The notes beneath the pieces are model-generated. The model was given only the letters and a program-made list of their open reading frames with translations, ran no database searches and had not been told where the DNA came from. Shown here one piece after another: positions 1 to 11,810 of a stretch of 64,000 bases of DNA; within the stretch, counting starts at the first letter, position 1, and every line of letters starts with the position of its first letter. The stretch lies in contig OZ023214.1 of NCBI GenBank assembly GCA_963995525.1, forward strand, positions 55,556,839 to 55,620,838, written 5' to 3'. Both the position numbers and the translations under genes were made by a program. Source of the stretch: Escarpia spicata (lineage: Eukaryota; Annelida; Polychaeta; Sabellida; Siboglinidae).

Positions 1-75
1 GGGATGATAATTTATACCAACTTTGTTTCCCGTAGAAGTCATTTTGTGGGATATATTAGAATTAGTCGTGCCAAT

Positions 76-580
76 TCAAAAATTAGTGCTATATAATAGT
101 AGTTTGTCAAAATGTAAACAAACTCAAAGACATTTGCAGCTTAGCGTTAGCCTGTTCTGAAATATTTTAATGACATAATGATACATTTCACATAAATATA
201 TAGGGAGCTAATGGAGAGGCCCATCATAATCCATAGCATTACAAAATGAAGTACCTGAAAGTCACACTTCATATATTGAGTGACACATCTCATATTGTCT
301 TTCTGGACTGTCACAATGTCCAATAGTTTCCTATCACAACCCTTGTGTACAATATACCAAAGCTATATATTTCCAACACCACAACATATGTATTATCATT
401 GGATAGGTAATTGAATAATCTTTCAGATGAACGCAACTTGTAGCAGTAAAAAATGAAGCATACAAAAGTTACACCGCAATCAATGACATGCATTCTCAAA
501 ATGTGATTCAATCAAAAATTAGTGCTATATAATAGTAATTTGTAAAAATTTAAACAAACCCAAAGACAGTTGCAGCTTAC
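76..580. repeat. Dispersed direct repeat, two copies
   Basis: A stretch of about 65 bases beginning 'aaaaattagtgctatataatag' style sequence at 76-140 recurs with a few changes at 512-577 in the same orientation. No coding potential is visible. The surrounding AT-rich DNA (1-660) shows no credible gene on either strand. Confidence 0.6.
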
Positions 581-748
581 TGTCCACCAAGCAGTAGCAG
601 AGCAGTTTTATAATAATAATAATCCACAAGTTAAGTGGCAGTGATCTTCCTTTTATCAGTCATGTGATGTTTATTGTGAGCATGGTGGACAAATGGTTAT
701 CATACGTAGACAGGTACAGAAAGAAACCAACATTTTCTATAAAAAGAC

Positions 749-1395
749 CACATTTGCCTATCAATGGCATGTATTTCCTATTGTTGCTGTTTCTGCCGGC
801 AGAAACAGTTTCTGCCCGGCATAAATCAAACAACCCTGTAGGTAATTATTAATCAAACGTTTTTTGGTGAATCATAGTTACAGATCATTAAGGGTTATGA
901 TGGAAATAAAATGTTTACATGTTTACTGTTCACTGACAAAAAATAGCCCCACAGAACTAATTATAGTTATTGTTAAGATGTTTAACGTAGTTCCATTATC
1001 TGACATTGTGCCAACAGATTGGTGCATTGGGATCATTAAGCCTATATAATTATTATATAAACATAGAGCAGCAGACACTAGGACAGTGTGACTGCTGCCT
1101 GGCTAAATGGATGCAATGGTGCTTTGAAGTTAGTTCTTCTGCCAACTATCCTTTTCACACAAGCCTATAGGTTTAGTAGTTGCCAACACACTACTGAGCC
1201 TAAACTACCATGCAGGTGTGAAAAACGTGCTGATGTATTTGAACTTGACATTTGCCTATCAATGGCATGTATTTCCTATTGTTGCTGTTTCTGCCCGGCA
1301 TAAATCAAACAACCCTGTAGGTAATTATTAATCAAACATTTTTTTGGTGAATCATAGTTACAGATCATTAAGGGTTATGATGGAAGTAAAATGTT
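749..1395. repeat. Pair of ~150-bp direct repeats
   Basis: Bases 749-915 and 1250-1393 are near-identical in the same orientation. Both contain a short run about a TTGCTGTTTCTGCC motif and then an AT-rich tail. The second copy lacks a short 'cggcagaaacagtttctgcc' palindromic insertion seen in the first, near 797-817. Open frames here are short and look non-coding. Confidence 0.65.
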
Positions 1396-1489
1396 TACTG
1401 TTCACTTATTGCACCACGTATTGCATTGAGAGGAAATATTATAATAGAAAAAAAAATGTTGTGGCACATATTTTTAAATACATGCATCG

Positions 1490-1830
1490 ATGAGAAACTG
1501 GGAATTACTTTTCTGTGGCTTAAGAATAACTAATTTCAATTAACTTTCTTGTTATATAAAACGACTGCATAAAATATATATCCATACAAGACACAGACTC
1601 CGCATGTGACATATGTTTTGGGAAGGGGAATAGTATTCTGTTTCTGGTACAAGGTGCTGTGTTTGTTGACCCAAGCCTCTGCCAGTGACCAATTACAGAT
1701 TAGTCATACTTCCTACCACCAGCCACAGTAACCCAAAATTAGAGAAAAAACAAAATGTTACATTTTTACCAGTTTTGGGGTCCTTGGAGGCCTTAGAATG
1801 ATTCAATCAAATACAGATTTCTCATGCATA
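1490..1830. repeat. Dispersed repeat family shared with 61.1-62.8 kb
   Basis: Bases 1500-1690 match 61148-61325 closely. Bases 1683-1735 match 62509-62560 and 62570-62605. Bases 1785-1830 match 62722-62768. The order of blocks is kept, so 61-62.8 kb holds an expanded or rearranged copy of the same repeat. No ORF of note is present. This looks like a non-autonomous element or old transposon UTR. Confidence 0.6.
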
Positions 1831-2736
1831 GTGGCAGTGCCCTAAGATATGTCTATGCAAAATTAGAGAAAAAGTTGCTGAACGGTTTCTGAGATATGGC
1901 AGCTAATGGCGGACGTTGGACGCAGAGTGATGGCAATAGTCCCTTGGACCTTCGGCCAAAGGACTAAAAACGGCCTCGTCGACATCCCTGCCACCCTATA
2001 CACACAGCCAGCCCATACCCACTGCGACACAGAACTCTTAGGTGAGGGGCACAGAGGGCATCCATTCCAATTAATGATTCAATGTTCCCGAACATAGGCT
2101 TTCCAACATTTCTTTTTTATAGCCACAATAATACCTTGGAATAACCTAACCGCCCAATCACTTCAATCTCCCTCTCTAGATTCTTTCAAGCAGTTCCTTG
2201 TCGACACTGCCATGAACAAAGTCAAACTAAGAGTTTGTTGTTAACTTGCACATGATTTTATTTTTTATAGACAGTCACTTACTTAGTTTACTTAGGTTGT
2301 TTCTGACCACACTCGCAGCAGGCCGACCCTTTCAATGCATTCAGAGCATGTTTACAAGGATAGTTTTGGGGTCGAAACAAGCATCCGAATGAGTTATTGT
2401 GCAATATTCCAATGTAATACAAACACTAGTCATCATAGAGGAACAAGCAGTTATCTTACGGTTCCACATGAATCCAATTTTATTCAAAACGATGAATGCG
2501 AATGGGCCTACAAGTCGACTAGGTTTTGCCGAACTTGGGCTCGTTTTTAGAATAATTATATCGGATGCAACCAACGGGAGATAATCTACACGAATAAGCA
2601 TACATAACAAACATATATTGTATCCAACTACAGAAAGTAATGTGTATAATCTTATACTATCACTAGAATATCGATGTATGAAGGAGGAGTTGTACAATTT
2701 ATCATAACAACTTAAATCAGTCACCGAATTTCTGTC

Positions 2737-2820
2737 GGTCCTGCTAGCTCAGTTGGTAAAGGCGTTGGTTCGTTGGCATTTATTTTGTAATCGGGCAACG
2801 CCGATTTAATCCCGACACCA
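2737..2820 (+). other. tRNA-like segment, left arm of palindrome 1
   Basis: TAGCTCAGTTGG at about 2745 fits the pol III box A consensus TRGCNNAGYNGG exactly. A degraded box-B-like stretch lies near 2802-2815. The acceptor arm cannot be paired convincingly, so this is a tRNA pseudogene or SINE-type head rather than a working tRNA. Confidence 0.5.
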
Positions 2821-3270
2821 AACCATTGATTTTCTTTACACTTTTTTTGTTTATGTTTTCACCAAGTAATATAAACCAAATAATTTTTATACTATGATGC
2901 ACTGTTTGTAAATTTTATTTTTATTTTTGTAGTAATTATTTATTCACCAAAAAAATTGAAACATGGGAATTATATAACGATGTTTCTAAATTTTATTTAT
3001 CCAAACAAATGTAATGTTATGGATACATAATTTATTAACTGTATGTGTATAGTGTACGATAATATATTGTAATTATATATGCGAAAACAAGTGGTGATAA
3101 ATAAAATTTAGAAGCATCATTATATATAATTACCATATTTTCATTTTTGTGGCGAATAAATAATTACTAAAAAATATTTACAGTGCATCATAGTATAAAA
3201 AATGATTTGGTTTAGATTACTTGGTGAAAACATAAACAAAAAAAGTTTAAAGAAAATCAATGGTTTGGTG

Positions 3271-3349
3271 TTGGGATTGAACCGGCATCGCCCGATTGCA
3301 AAACAAATGCCAACGAACAAACGCCTTTACCAACTGAGCTAGCAGGACC
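3271..3349 (-). other. tRNA-like segment, right arm of palindrome 1
   Basis: This is the mirror copy of the tRNA-like segment at 2737-2820, on the opposite strand. The box A motif is intact. The B-box region reads close to GGTTCAATCCC on the minus strand, closer to consensus than in the left arm. Confidence 0.5.
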
Positions 3350-3837
3350 AACAGAAATTCGCTGACTGATTTAAGTTGTTATGGTAAATTGTACAACTCC
3401 TCCTTCATACATCGATATTATAGTGATTTTATATTGCAATTACACATGTTACTTTCTGTAGGTGGATACGATATATGTTTGCTATGTATGTATATTGGTG
3501 TACATTATCTCCTGTTGGTTGCATTCGATATCATTATTCTGAAAACGAGCCCAAGCTCGGCGATACCTAGTTGACTTGTAGGCTCATTCGCATTCATCGT
3601 TTTGAATAAAATTGAATTCATGTGGAACCGTAAGATAACTGCTTGTTCCTCTATGATGACTAGTGTTTGTATTTCATCGGAATATTGCACAATAACTCAT
3701 TCTGATGCTCGTTTCGACCCCAAAACTATCCTTGTAAACATGCTCTGAATGCATTGAAAGGGTCGGCCTGCTGCGAGTGTGAGTCGTATGTGATGTTACG
3801 ATACCACGTGATCGCCTAGCTCATTAAATTTTTATTT

Positions 3838-4520
3838 TCCACGGGAATTGCTACACAATTTAAAATCAAATTTATGCTACAAATGTATTTTTCTGTATTT
3901 TCCTTTAAGGTTGTAAACATCCGTCTAATAATTGGCATTATACTGTTTGCTTTATTAATCTTTTGGTTGATATGCTTATCAAATTGTAACTTTGAGTCAA
4001 TCATAACCCCAATATCTTTTTCTTCTTCTATAAGATCTAATTCATACACCATATTATTGATTTTTAAATTGTAAGTATATATATATGTTCATCTGTTTTT
4101 CCTATGTGCATCAGTTTACATTTGTCTGAATGAAATTTCAATAACCACTGGTTAGACCATGATGTAAGTTTATATAAATCTTCTTGTAGTGTGTTATGGT
4201 CATCTGCGTTATTAACTGTTCTAAAAATATTAGTGTCATCTGCAAACATATATAAGTCTGAAGCTATATTGCTTAGTAGATCGTTTATATACAGAATGAA
4301 TAGGATTGGTCCTAGGACACTCCCCTGGGGGATGCCACTGGTTACACTAGTTCACTCAGAGTTTATTCGGTTTATGCTGACCCGTTGTGTACGATCAGAC
4401 AAGAATGCTTCAATCCATCTTAATGTTGAGCCTTTTATACCACATGATTCTAGTTTGCCTATCAATCTTCTGTGGGGGAACGGTATCAAAACAAGACTTC
4501 ATGAAATCTAAATATACTGT
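3838..4520 (-). pseudogene. Non-LTR retrotransposon RT fragment, CR1-like
   Basis: Minus-strand translation gives pieces of a LINE reverse transcriptase in three frames. In order they are an LDFxKxFDTVP-type motif near 4495, a PQG-VLGP-type block near 4310-4340, the catalytic FADD near 4240, and the C-terminal 'KDLGVMID' type motif near 4000. Frameshifts and stops break it throughout. There is no endonuclease part, so it is a 5'-truncated dead copy. The CR1-like label rests on the motif style only. Confidence 0.7.
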
Positions 4521-4984
4521 CACAACCAGACCTGCACACCTAGCGCACGCAACAAACACCACATTATCCACGAAGTCGTCAGTATTACAGTAATGACGGT
4601 GGTGGATTACTGAAGAAGAAGAAGGATAACACCGATGGCGCATGCGCGTTTAGTGCGCGGATATTTATCACTGGCGCACACGGTTTCGATGCTCGGCTTC
4701 GTAACAATTTATAACGTCGTAAAAAAAAATTTTAAGTGCCTACATGTACAGGCTAGTCAGTTAATAGAACTTTGCCGACTACTGGATTATGGAAGCAATT
4801 ACAGCTAGAACTAGAAAAGCAAAAATATCAGTAAAATCACCTAGCAAAGATTGCAGTGGTGCATTCATTGACTCACGTCGATCTCGGCCCATGTTGATTT
4901 CGGCCCACGTCGAAATCGGCCCACCTGATTAGTTGTTAAAATAGGTAGTTGTTGATTCAAAACCAGTCTAACATGAAAAAATGT

Positions 4985-5600
4985 AAGTTTCACTGAGCAT
5001 TAAGTTTGTGTTGTTTGTCTTCGATTTGAATGTGGTGAGAACGTGTGGAGTCAATACAGGAAAAAGTAATCGGCTTGGTGCTCTTGCATTGTTTCATTGA
5101 GCAGATTCTTTCATGTTATTTGTCTTTGATTGGTGTATCATAAGAAAGTGTGGAGGCCATAGTAATCAGCTAGCTGCTCTGGTGTTGTTTCAGTGAGCAG
5201 ATGTGTCTGTTGCTTGTCTTTGATTTGTGTGTGGTAACAACCTATGTACTTGGCAGAGGCATTAGTAATCGGCTTGGTGCTCATGCATTGTTTCTATGAG
5301 CAGATCCTTTCATGTTATTTGTCTTTGATTGGTGTCTCTAAAGAAACTGATGAAGTCATAGTAATCTGCTGGCATGTAGCATTGTTACATTGAGCAGATG
5401 TGTTCGTTGTATATCTTTGATTTGTGTGTGGTAACAACGTACGCAGTCGGCCGCAGCACTGGTAATCGGCTTGGTGCTCTTGCATTGTTTCAATGAATAA
5501 GCAGATCATTTTATATTTTGTTTATTTGTGTCTGATAAAAAAATGTAGAGGCCATAGTAATCAGCATGCTATTCAAGCATTATTTCATTGAGCATGGCTT
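4985..5600. repeat. Sub-terminal tandem repeat, ~100-bp unit, about six copies
   Basis: Units start near 4994, 5095, 5192, 5295, 5391, 5497 and 5588, each marked by a TGAGCAG motif followed by TTTGTCTTTGAT and then GTAATCGGCTTG. Copies diverge by substitution and small gaps. Related units occur at 61.87-62.12 kb. They sit just inside the MULE left end, the usual place for sub-terminal repeats. Confidence 0.65.
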
Positions 5601-5609
5601 TGTTTGTAT

Positions 5610-6760
5610 AACGACAAAGCCATTATACGTACCTGCTTGTTTACTGCACAGACGCTGTAATTAATACGTGCCATTTTGTATATAAAAGTGAAATATTTTA
5701 CACTCGGAGACTGGTTCCACTTTAAACAAGTTTCATGTAACACAAAAAGACTATTCCATAGGTGATGTTTAGTAAATAATACGAATTTCCAGTAATACAG
5801 TTTGTGTTACGTAAAGTTTAAACTATATACACTGTAGTTTACTTTACCTTAATAAATAATAATAATAAAATAATAATTATTGTAAAAATAAAGTAAAATA
5901 CAGTGTATAATCAGGCACACAAAAATACAGAAAAAACACGATAACTGATCATTATTGTTTAACATATCAAAGAACCCAGATGCATTTGATCTGTGATGTC
6001 TACTGTTGTTGAATCGTGAATCGTTGCGACCGCAGTTATGAAGTTGAAGCTGTGTGTCTCATTCACACCTGTCCATTGCACAAAGTGCATCGGAACAAAG
6101 CTCAGAATGTATTTATGGGAAATTATCACGTTTTGATACTGTTCACCTTGAATGTATATTAACATTGAAAGAATTGCTTTAATAATAGAGAATGAAAAAT
6201 CATGTATGACTACTAAAAGCACAAGCAAGAAACATAAATAAACAGATCGTTATAGTGATGCCTTCTAGTACAAATCATCACTTGTATGGTAGCTGCCTGC
6301 CGGAGTATTGAGAAATTATAAAATTTGATAAAACAACCGCGAAAATACACTCATACTATTGCTGTTAGATTTGTATGTCCTAATCAATATCTCCTATATC
6401 ACATGTTCTATGACCAATAGTAGTCATACGCGTTCCCGTACCGACACAGTGGTATCGGAACACGTACGGCAATCGCAGATCAAACCAGTTTAGACTATAT
6501 TGTGCTTTCCAGAGAAGTCGATATGGTGTTTGATGCATTGTTTTTTGTCTATGGATCGATTTGGTGATCTAACTGCATTTTTTGGGAATGTGAACAGCAT
6601 TTATAGAATTAACCAATACCGACACTGGAATTTCCAGATGTGGGCTTAAACTTTTCTATGTGTTCATGATAGCCAATCAGGGCATTGAACGGGGTGTGAA
6701 TGTTTGAGTAGATGATTATGGTAGCTAATCACAGCATGGGGTGGGTGTTGTTTCTATAAA
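5610..6760. other. Internal MULE DNA without a recognisable gene
   Basis: AT-rich sequence between the sub-terminal repeats and the transposase remnant. The open frames are short and carry no recognisable domain. Confidence 0.4.
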
Positions 6761-6804
6761 TAGTGCGTTATTGTAGTAAAAAGGCTATTCACAACTCATT
6801 AGCA

Positions 6805-7509
6805 ATGCCGCAGTTACACCCTTGCGTAGAATGCTACAGAAGAGTACAAACAAATTCTAAAGCCGTGCAGTGCGAATCAAGCGAGAAGTGGTGCCACATA
6901 CGATGTGGAACCAGCATAGATGCCACCACATACCAACTGATGGCAGAAGGTAATGTTGATTTTTTCGTCATACATTGATTGGGTTCAAAGGATTGTGCTC
7001 GACTTCGAGGAGGCTACGTGGCACGCTGCACGTGTCGTGTTTCCCACTATGCAGTTGAAAGGGTGCGCGTTCCATTTTACGCAAGCCATCTGGAGGCGCA
7101 TCCAGGAGTGCGGACTGCAGGTGGTGTATGCCAGTGACGATGGCACCTTTACATTGCTGAGGAAGGTCATGGCATTGTGCTTTTTGCCTGTAGCACATAT
7201 CACACCCATCTTCCGCCGACTGGAACAAGAAGCAACAGTCGCGCTGACTCCTCTGCTTCAGTACGTCGGCGCCACACGTGGATCGAGAGTCGCATCTGGC
7301 CACCAGCGTGTTGGAGTGTGTACTTTCAGTCAGTGCGCACGAATAACGATCTCGAGGGCTGGCACACACGCCTCATCGCCAGGGGTCGTGCTGGGATGAA
7401 CTTCTACATGCTGGTTGCACTGCTACACGATGAGTCCAGTACGCGTGCAGTGCGGTTTTGCGAACTTGACTGCACTTTGTGCACTTCTACACTAGTTGAT
7501 AGTTTTTAG
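6805..7509 (+). pseudogene. MULE transposase remnant with N-terminal zinc finger
   Basis: An ATG at 6805 opens a short Cys/His-rich segment (CxxC ... C ... WCHxxC) of PHD-like or MULE-associated type. From about 6985 the frame changes to a transposase C-terminal core with 'VLDFEEA', a Gly-Cys-x-Phe-His-Phe motif (GCAFHF) and 'LCFLPVAHI', which are typical of MULE-domain proteins. A second frameshift near 7240 leads into '[13 protein letters not shown]'. The region between the zinc finger and the core is missing, so this copy is internally deleted and inactive. It lies within the inverted repeats at 4876 and 7573. Confidence 0.65.
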
Positions 7510-7723
7510 CAATGTTTTTTATGCAAGAAAGTAGGAATATGTGGGCCGAGATCAACATGGGCCGAGATCGACGGACCCCCCATTCATTCACTGACTGGAA
7601 CGTGAGCCTGATTTGAGCCGAGGCGTGACAGCAAACAAGAAACAACACGTTCTGATTTTGCCTCGAATTTGTTTCATTCACTTGGAATCACTGTTTAACT
7701 GTGTCAAAGTATCTTACACTTAC

Positions 7724-7797
7724 CCATCACTTCCAGTGGTTGGCTTACGGTACCAAATTTTACCACATTCTCTCTTACATACATCTAAAGTTGTCAT
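7724..7797 (-). CDS. Possible first coding exon of an unidentified host gene
   Basis: On the minus strand an ATG at 7797 opens 24 codons, including CKRECGKIWYRK, and ends exactly at a consensus splice donor, G|GTAAGT. Upstream (7840-8000) the DNA becomes CpG-richer and contains GGCGCC and GCGATCGC, as at many animal promoters. No downstream exon was found before the MULE insertion. The protein family was not recognised; a chance ORF is quite possible. Confidence 0.25.
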
Positions 7798-7849
7798 TAT
7801 TTCGTTAAGTAGTGGTCCAAATCTGATGTGTTTACAAGAACCGGTTTGT

Positions 7850-8560
7850 TTTCAATATGGCGCCTCAACGAGAACGAGGTTTTGCGATCGCCGCGGCATA
7901 TAACGAAAAGAGAGAGAACCACTACGTCGGATTTAGTTTAGCCTCGATTACCCAGGCGCCGAGAGGTGGCAACACTTTTTCGCCCCTCACAACTGCCCGG
8001 GAAATTAAAGTTGCATTCTGAGTTTAACGCATTTTAGGAAAATTAATGTATACCATGATCAATATTTGCTTATTAGTATACTTGCTATCACATGTGTTAC
8101 TTTGTGTGATTTGATACGTTATTTTTTAGAAATGATGCAACGAAGATGTTTTTGCCTTCCGATCGAACTATCCTGCGAACGAGATTATAAACGATGTCTC
8201 GCACATGCTGCGAATACTGACTGTAACGTAACTGACTTTACGCAGGACACTAATACGTGGGACATTATTGCAGTGTGGGCCCTTGCTGTTCTGATCTCCC
8301 GGCGAGGTAGTCGGTATCGTTGCGTGAATTAAACTCCTGTCAAACACAGTGTTATTACACGTACACTGAGCTGTTGTCAGTTGCATACCTGTCACTGTGT
8401 CACTATACAAAGTATGACACGGTAACATGGTGTCAGATATAAACACGAACCTGTCTCGCAACTTTGAAACCACATTCCGTTGCTGGCTTTGACATTTTAC
8501 ATTACCGTAAAGTCGCGAGTTTAAGACTTGGCAACAGTTAAAGGGAATAAAAACATATAT
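7850..8560. other. Gene-free stretch, CpG-rich at its left edge
   Basis: Bases 7850-8000 are CpG-rich compared with the AT-rich flanks and may be a promoter for the candidate exon at 7724-7797. The rest has only short ORFs with no domain signal. Confidence 0.3.
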
Positions 8561-8680
8561 TGCTTGAATTCATGTTATATTACATCCTGTCTATGTCTAT
8601 ATCATAATTGGCAAAAACCATACGGTCATTACGCCAATATAGGGGACGGGGGGCATATGGCATAGCACTACAGGGAATTT

Positions 8681-10422
8681 TTAGAGTCGTCTGCCCAGCC
8701 TAGATTTAAAAGTATCCACCGTGGCTGCAGACACAACTGTTTCGGTTAGTCCGTTCCAGTTCCTTACTGTTCTATTAAAAAAGCTGTTAGCATAAACCTG
8801 AGTCCTTGCCGGCACCTGAATAAATCGTTCACTGTGGCCACGAGTGTTGTTGATTGAGTGAACGAGGTGGCTCGGCAAAGGAAGGGCTATTTCTCCATGT
8901 ACAGATTTATAGAACATTGCTAGGCGGCTGACCTTTCTGCGGCGCTCTAGTGACTCCCACTTGAGTGTTTTCATCATTAATGTTACGCTGCTTTCCCGAC
9001 TGTTGTTACCCATTACAAATCTCGCTGCTCGTCGCTGTATTTTCTCAAGTTCGTTAATATTTTGTTGGTGTATGGATCCCAAGCAGCGCTCGCGTATTCG
9101 AGATTAGGGCGGACTAGTGCAAAGTAAGCCGATTGTTTAGTTTTCTCTGAGCATTTATACAGATTTCTCTTGATAAAACCTAATATACGGTTAGATTTGG
9201 CAGATAGGTGGGATATGTGAGTGTTCCATCTGAGGTCATCAGAGAACTCCACACCTAGGTACGGGTGATGGTGTACAATTTCCAGGCTGTCTCCATTGAT
9301 GGTATACTGAGATCGGTGGACAGTTCTCTTCTTGGTGATATGCATAACTGAGCATTTATTGATATTAAAATGCATCTGCCAGGTTGCAGACCAGTCCACC
9401 AGCCTATGCAGGTCGGACTGGAGGGCTTCTGCGTCATTACTGTTATTGATACGCCTGTATAAAATACAATCGTCGGCAAAAAGCCGGATATTAGAGGTGA
9501 TCCCCTCTCCTATATCATTGACATATAAAAAAAGAAGTGGGCCCAGTACAGTGCCCTGTGGTACCCCAGACTCGACTGTCACTTCTTCTGACGACTCGCC
9601 ATCTACTACTACATTCTGCTTTCTGTCAGTTAGCCAATTTGAAATCCAGTTGGTGACTCCATCACTGACCCCGTAATACTGGAGTTTTCCCATAAGGCGT
9701 GCATGAGGCACGGTGTCAAAGGCCTTAGAAAAGTCCAGTATTAGGAGATCAGTTTGGTGGCCGTTATCTATATTCTTTGCAATGTCTTCTGTGGCACCAA
9801 TTAATTGTGTCTCACATGAATGTTTATTCCTGAACCCATGCTGGTACTCTACGATGATGTTATTAGAGTCCAGATGGTCCATTATGTTGCTGTAGATAAT
9901 GTGTTCAAATAGCTTGCAGCGTACTGATGTGAGGGATACTGGCCTATAGTTTGCTGCGATTGATTTGTCACCCTTCTTGAATACTGCTGATATATTAGCA
10001 TGTTTCCAGTCAAGGGGGACCTCACCCGTGTCTATGGATTGTTGGAATATTCTAGCCAGGCAAGGTGCAATTTGATCAGCTGTCTCCATTAAAATTTTGT
10101 TTGGGATTGCGTCAGGGCCATGCGCTTTGCCGGGCTTCAGTCTGAGTAACAGCTTGTGTACTCCATGTACAGTGACTGTGATTCCCGGCATTGCGGAATA
10201 TGGTGACTGAGGCATGACTGGGATGTTGACAAGATCTTCCTTTGTGAAGACAGTTTGGTACTGCTTTGACAGTATATCTGCTTTCCCCTTACTAGACGAA
10301 ACCAGGTGATTATTGTGGTCTTTCAGTGATGGTATACCAACAAAGTCCTTTCTTATATTTTTGACGTATGACCAAAATTTCTTAGGGATTGACCTTTCTT
10401 CATTACACTCGACGTCAAGCAT
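8681..10422 (-). pseudogene. LINE reverse transcriptase, nearly intact
   Basis: A 469-residue open frame (9013-10422) continues after a frameshift near 9050 into 8681-9082. RT motifs appear in order: 'NYRPVSLTS' (about residue 159), 'LDFSKAFDTVPH' (about 229), 'GVPQGTVLGPLLF' (about 286) and the catalytic FADD (about 315). The second frame holds the usual C-terminal thumb and a tail with 'FFNRTVRNWN'. It copies element RNA at the target site. The frameshift makes this copy non-functional as it stands. Confidence 0.85.
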
Positions 10423-10606
10423 GCTATCAATATAGTTATGATACGCAGCGGTTAGCTCTGTTTTTACATGTGTCCCGAGCTTCCCGAAGACAGCCCAATC
10501 CTGATTGTTTTGTGTCTTTTTTGCTTTGTTATATAGTCTCTGTTTTTTTGCGGATTAGTCTGTGAATATGTCTTGTCATCCATGGAAGATTATTCCTAGT
10601 TGATAG

Positions 10607-11165
10607 TTACTTTGTGGGAATGAATCTGTTCATGCTATCCAGTACAATTAATTTAAACATATTCCAATTCTCATTAACATATCGCAAATTGAAATCCTCT
10701 CCAAACAAGTTTATATTAAATTCATCTAACTCTTTTTTAATGGCACCAATGTTTGCTCGTTTATATATATAAACGGTTCTGGCTTTCTTGTTCATTGGTA
10801 CTTTCATGTCGAGATCGGTGGTGACAATGTCATGGTCGCTAATTCCGTTGATAGTAGAGATATTTCTGAACAGGTTAGGGTTTGTGGTAAGAATCAGGTC
10901 CAGTATATTGTTGAGGCGTGTTGGTATTCTGACCACTTGGTCCAATGAAAAGTCATTGCAGATATCAATCAGCTTCTGACTCATACCATTGCCATACTGG
11001 GGGTTTCTGATCACCGACTTGGTTTCCCAGTCGATGCCCGGCATATTAAAATCACCCCCCAAAACAATGTTTGCCGCTGGATATTTCGAGCTAATACGGC
11101 CTAGCGAATTCTCCAGACCAGATAGTGCATCGATAGTGGAGTTAGGTGGTCTATAATCCTGCTAT
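10607..11165 (-). pseudogene. LINE APE-type endonuclease, C-terminal part
   Basis: The minus-strand frame contains 'GGDFNMPGIDW' (the GDFN motif) and 'NGISDHDIV' (the SDH motif), the C-terminal catalytic motifs of AP-endonuclease-like LINE nucleases. Translation can be followed upstream in frame to about 11165 ('YRPPNS'), where the element is cut. The link to the RT frame is broken by stops and frameshifts between 10422 and 10607. Confidence 0.8.
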
Positions 11166-11728
11166 CTATTTCCACGTCCACCAAGCCAACAAATTCAATG
11201 AATGAGAAATTCCACATTTTATGCTGTGCATCCGGACATTTTCGAATATGCATATTTTTAGCGGACTTTTCGGGATGCCGAGATGTGACGTCACTTACGA
11301 CTCAAACTCGCACCAGGCCGACCCTTTCCATGCATTCAGAGCATATGTACAAGTATAGCTTTTGGGTCGAAACGAGCGTCAGAACGAGTTATTGTGCAAT
11401 ATTCTGACGTAATACAAACACTAGTCATCATAGAGGAACAAGCAGTTATGTTACGGATCCACATGAATCGAATTTTATTCAGAACAACGAATGCGAATGG
11501 GCCTACAAGTCGACTAGGTTTCGCTGAGCTTGGGCTCGTTTTCAGAATAATTATATCGAATGCAACCAACGGGAGATAATCTACACTAATAAACACACAT
11601 AGCAAACATATATTGTATCCAGCTACAGAAAGTAACGTATATCATCTCATAATATCACCAGAATATCGATATATGAAGGAGTTGTACAATTTATCATAAC
11701 AACTTGAATCAGTCAGAGAGGTTCCGCT

Positions 11729-11810
11729 GGTCCTGATAGCTCAGTGGGTAGGCGCGTTGGTTACTTGTCATTTATTTTACAATCGGGCGACGCCGGTTCA
11801 ATCCTGACAG
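11729..11810 (+). other. tRNA-like segment, left arm of palindrome 2
   Basis: A box-A-like TAGCTCAGTGGG is followed at tRNA-like distance by a good box B (GGTTCAATCC). Acceptor pairing is poor, so it is probably a pseudo-tRNA or pol III promoter carried by the element. Confidence 0.5.

Larger units (their letters stand above)
2312..3781. repeat. Large palindrome 1 (inverted-repeat element) with a tRNA-like segment in each arm
   Basis: The left arm (2312 to about 3040) is the reverse complement of the right arm (about 3060 to 3781) almost throughout, with outer ends reading ACACTCGCAGCAGGCCGACC. The centre is AT-rich. Short ORFs in the arms are mirror shadows of one another and are not credible genes. 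A second copy lies at 11.29-12.51 kb. It is probably a foldback or palindromic non-autonomous transposon; the family was not identified. Confidence 0.75.
4862..7589 (+). mobile_element. Degenerate MULE-type DNA transposon with 33-bp terminal inverted repeats
   Basis: Bases 4876-4908 and 7541-7573 are inverted repeats with one mismatch (core CGATCTCGGCCCATGTTGAT). An 8-bp CATTCATT lies just outside each end (4862-4869 and 7581-7588), a plausible target duplication for the MULE group, which makes 8-10 bp duplications. Inside are sub-terminal tandem repeats and a broken transposase whose C-terminal part has MULE features. The outermost few bases differ between the ends, so the exact termini are uncertain. 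Confidence 0.65.
8640..11165 (-). mobile_element. 5'-truncated non-LTR retrotransposon (CR1/Jockey-like)
   Basis: A minus-strand LINE runs from an endonuclease domain cut at about 11165 to a short 3' untranslated end at about 8640. It contains APE-type endonuclease and reverse transcriptase sections, separated by frameshifts between 10422 and 10607. The 5' end is missing, as expected from incomplete target-primed reverse transcription. Confidence 0.8.

Noticed and set aside
2341..2724. 127-codon minus-strand ORF and similar ORFs at 3505 and 11336
   Set aside because: They repeat as mirror images in all arms of the palindromic element, with no domain, and are explained by the repeat.
5959..6228. 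89-codon minus-strand ORF inside the MULE
   Set aside because: AT-rich chance frame with no motif and no match to transposase; it lies in non-coding element DNA.
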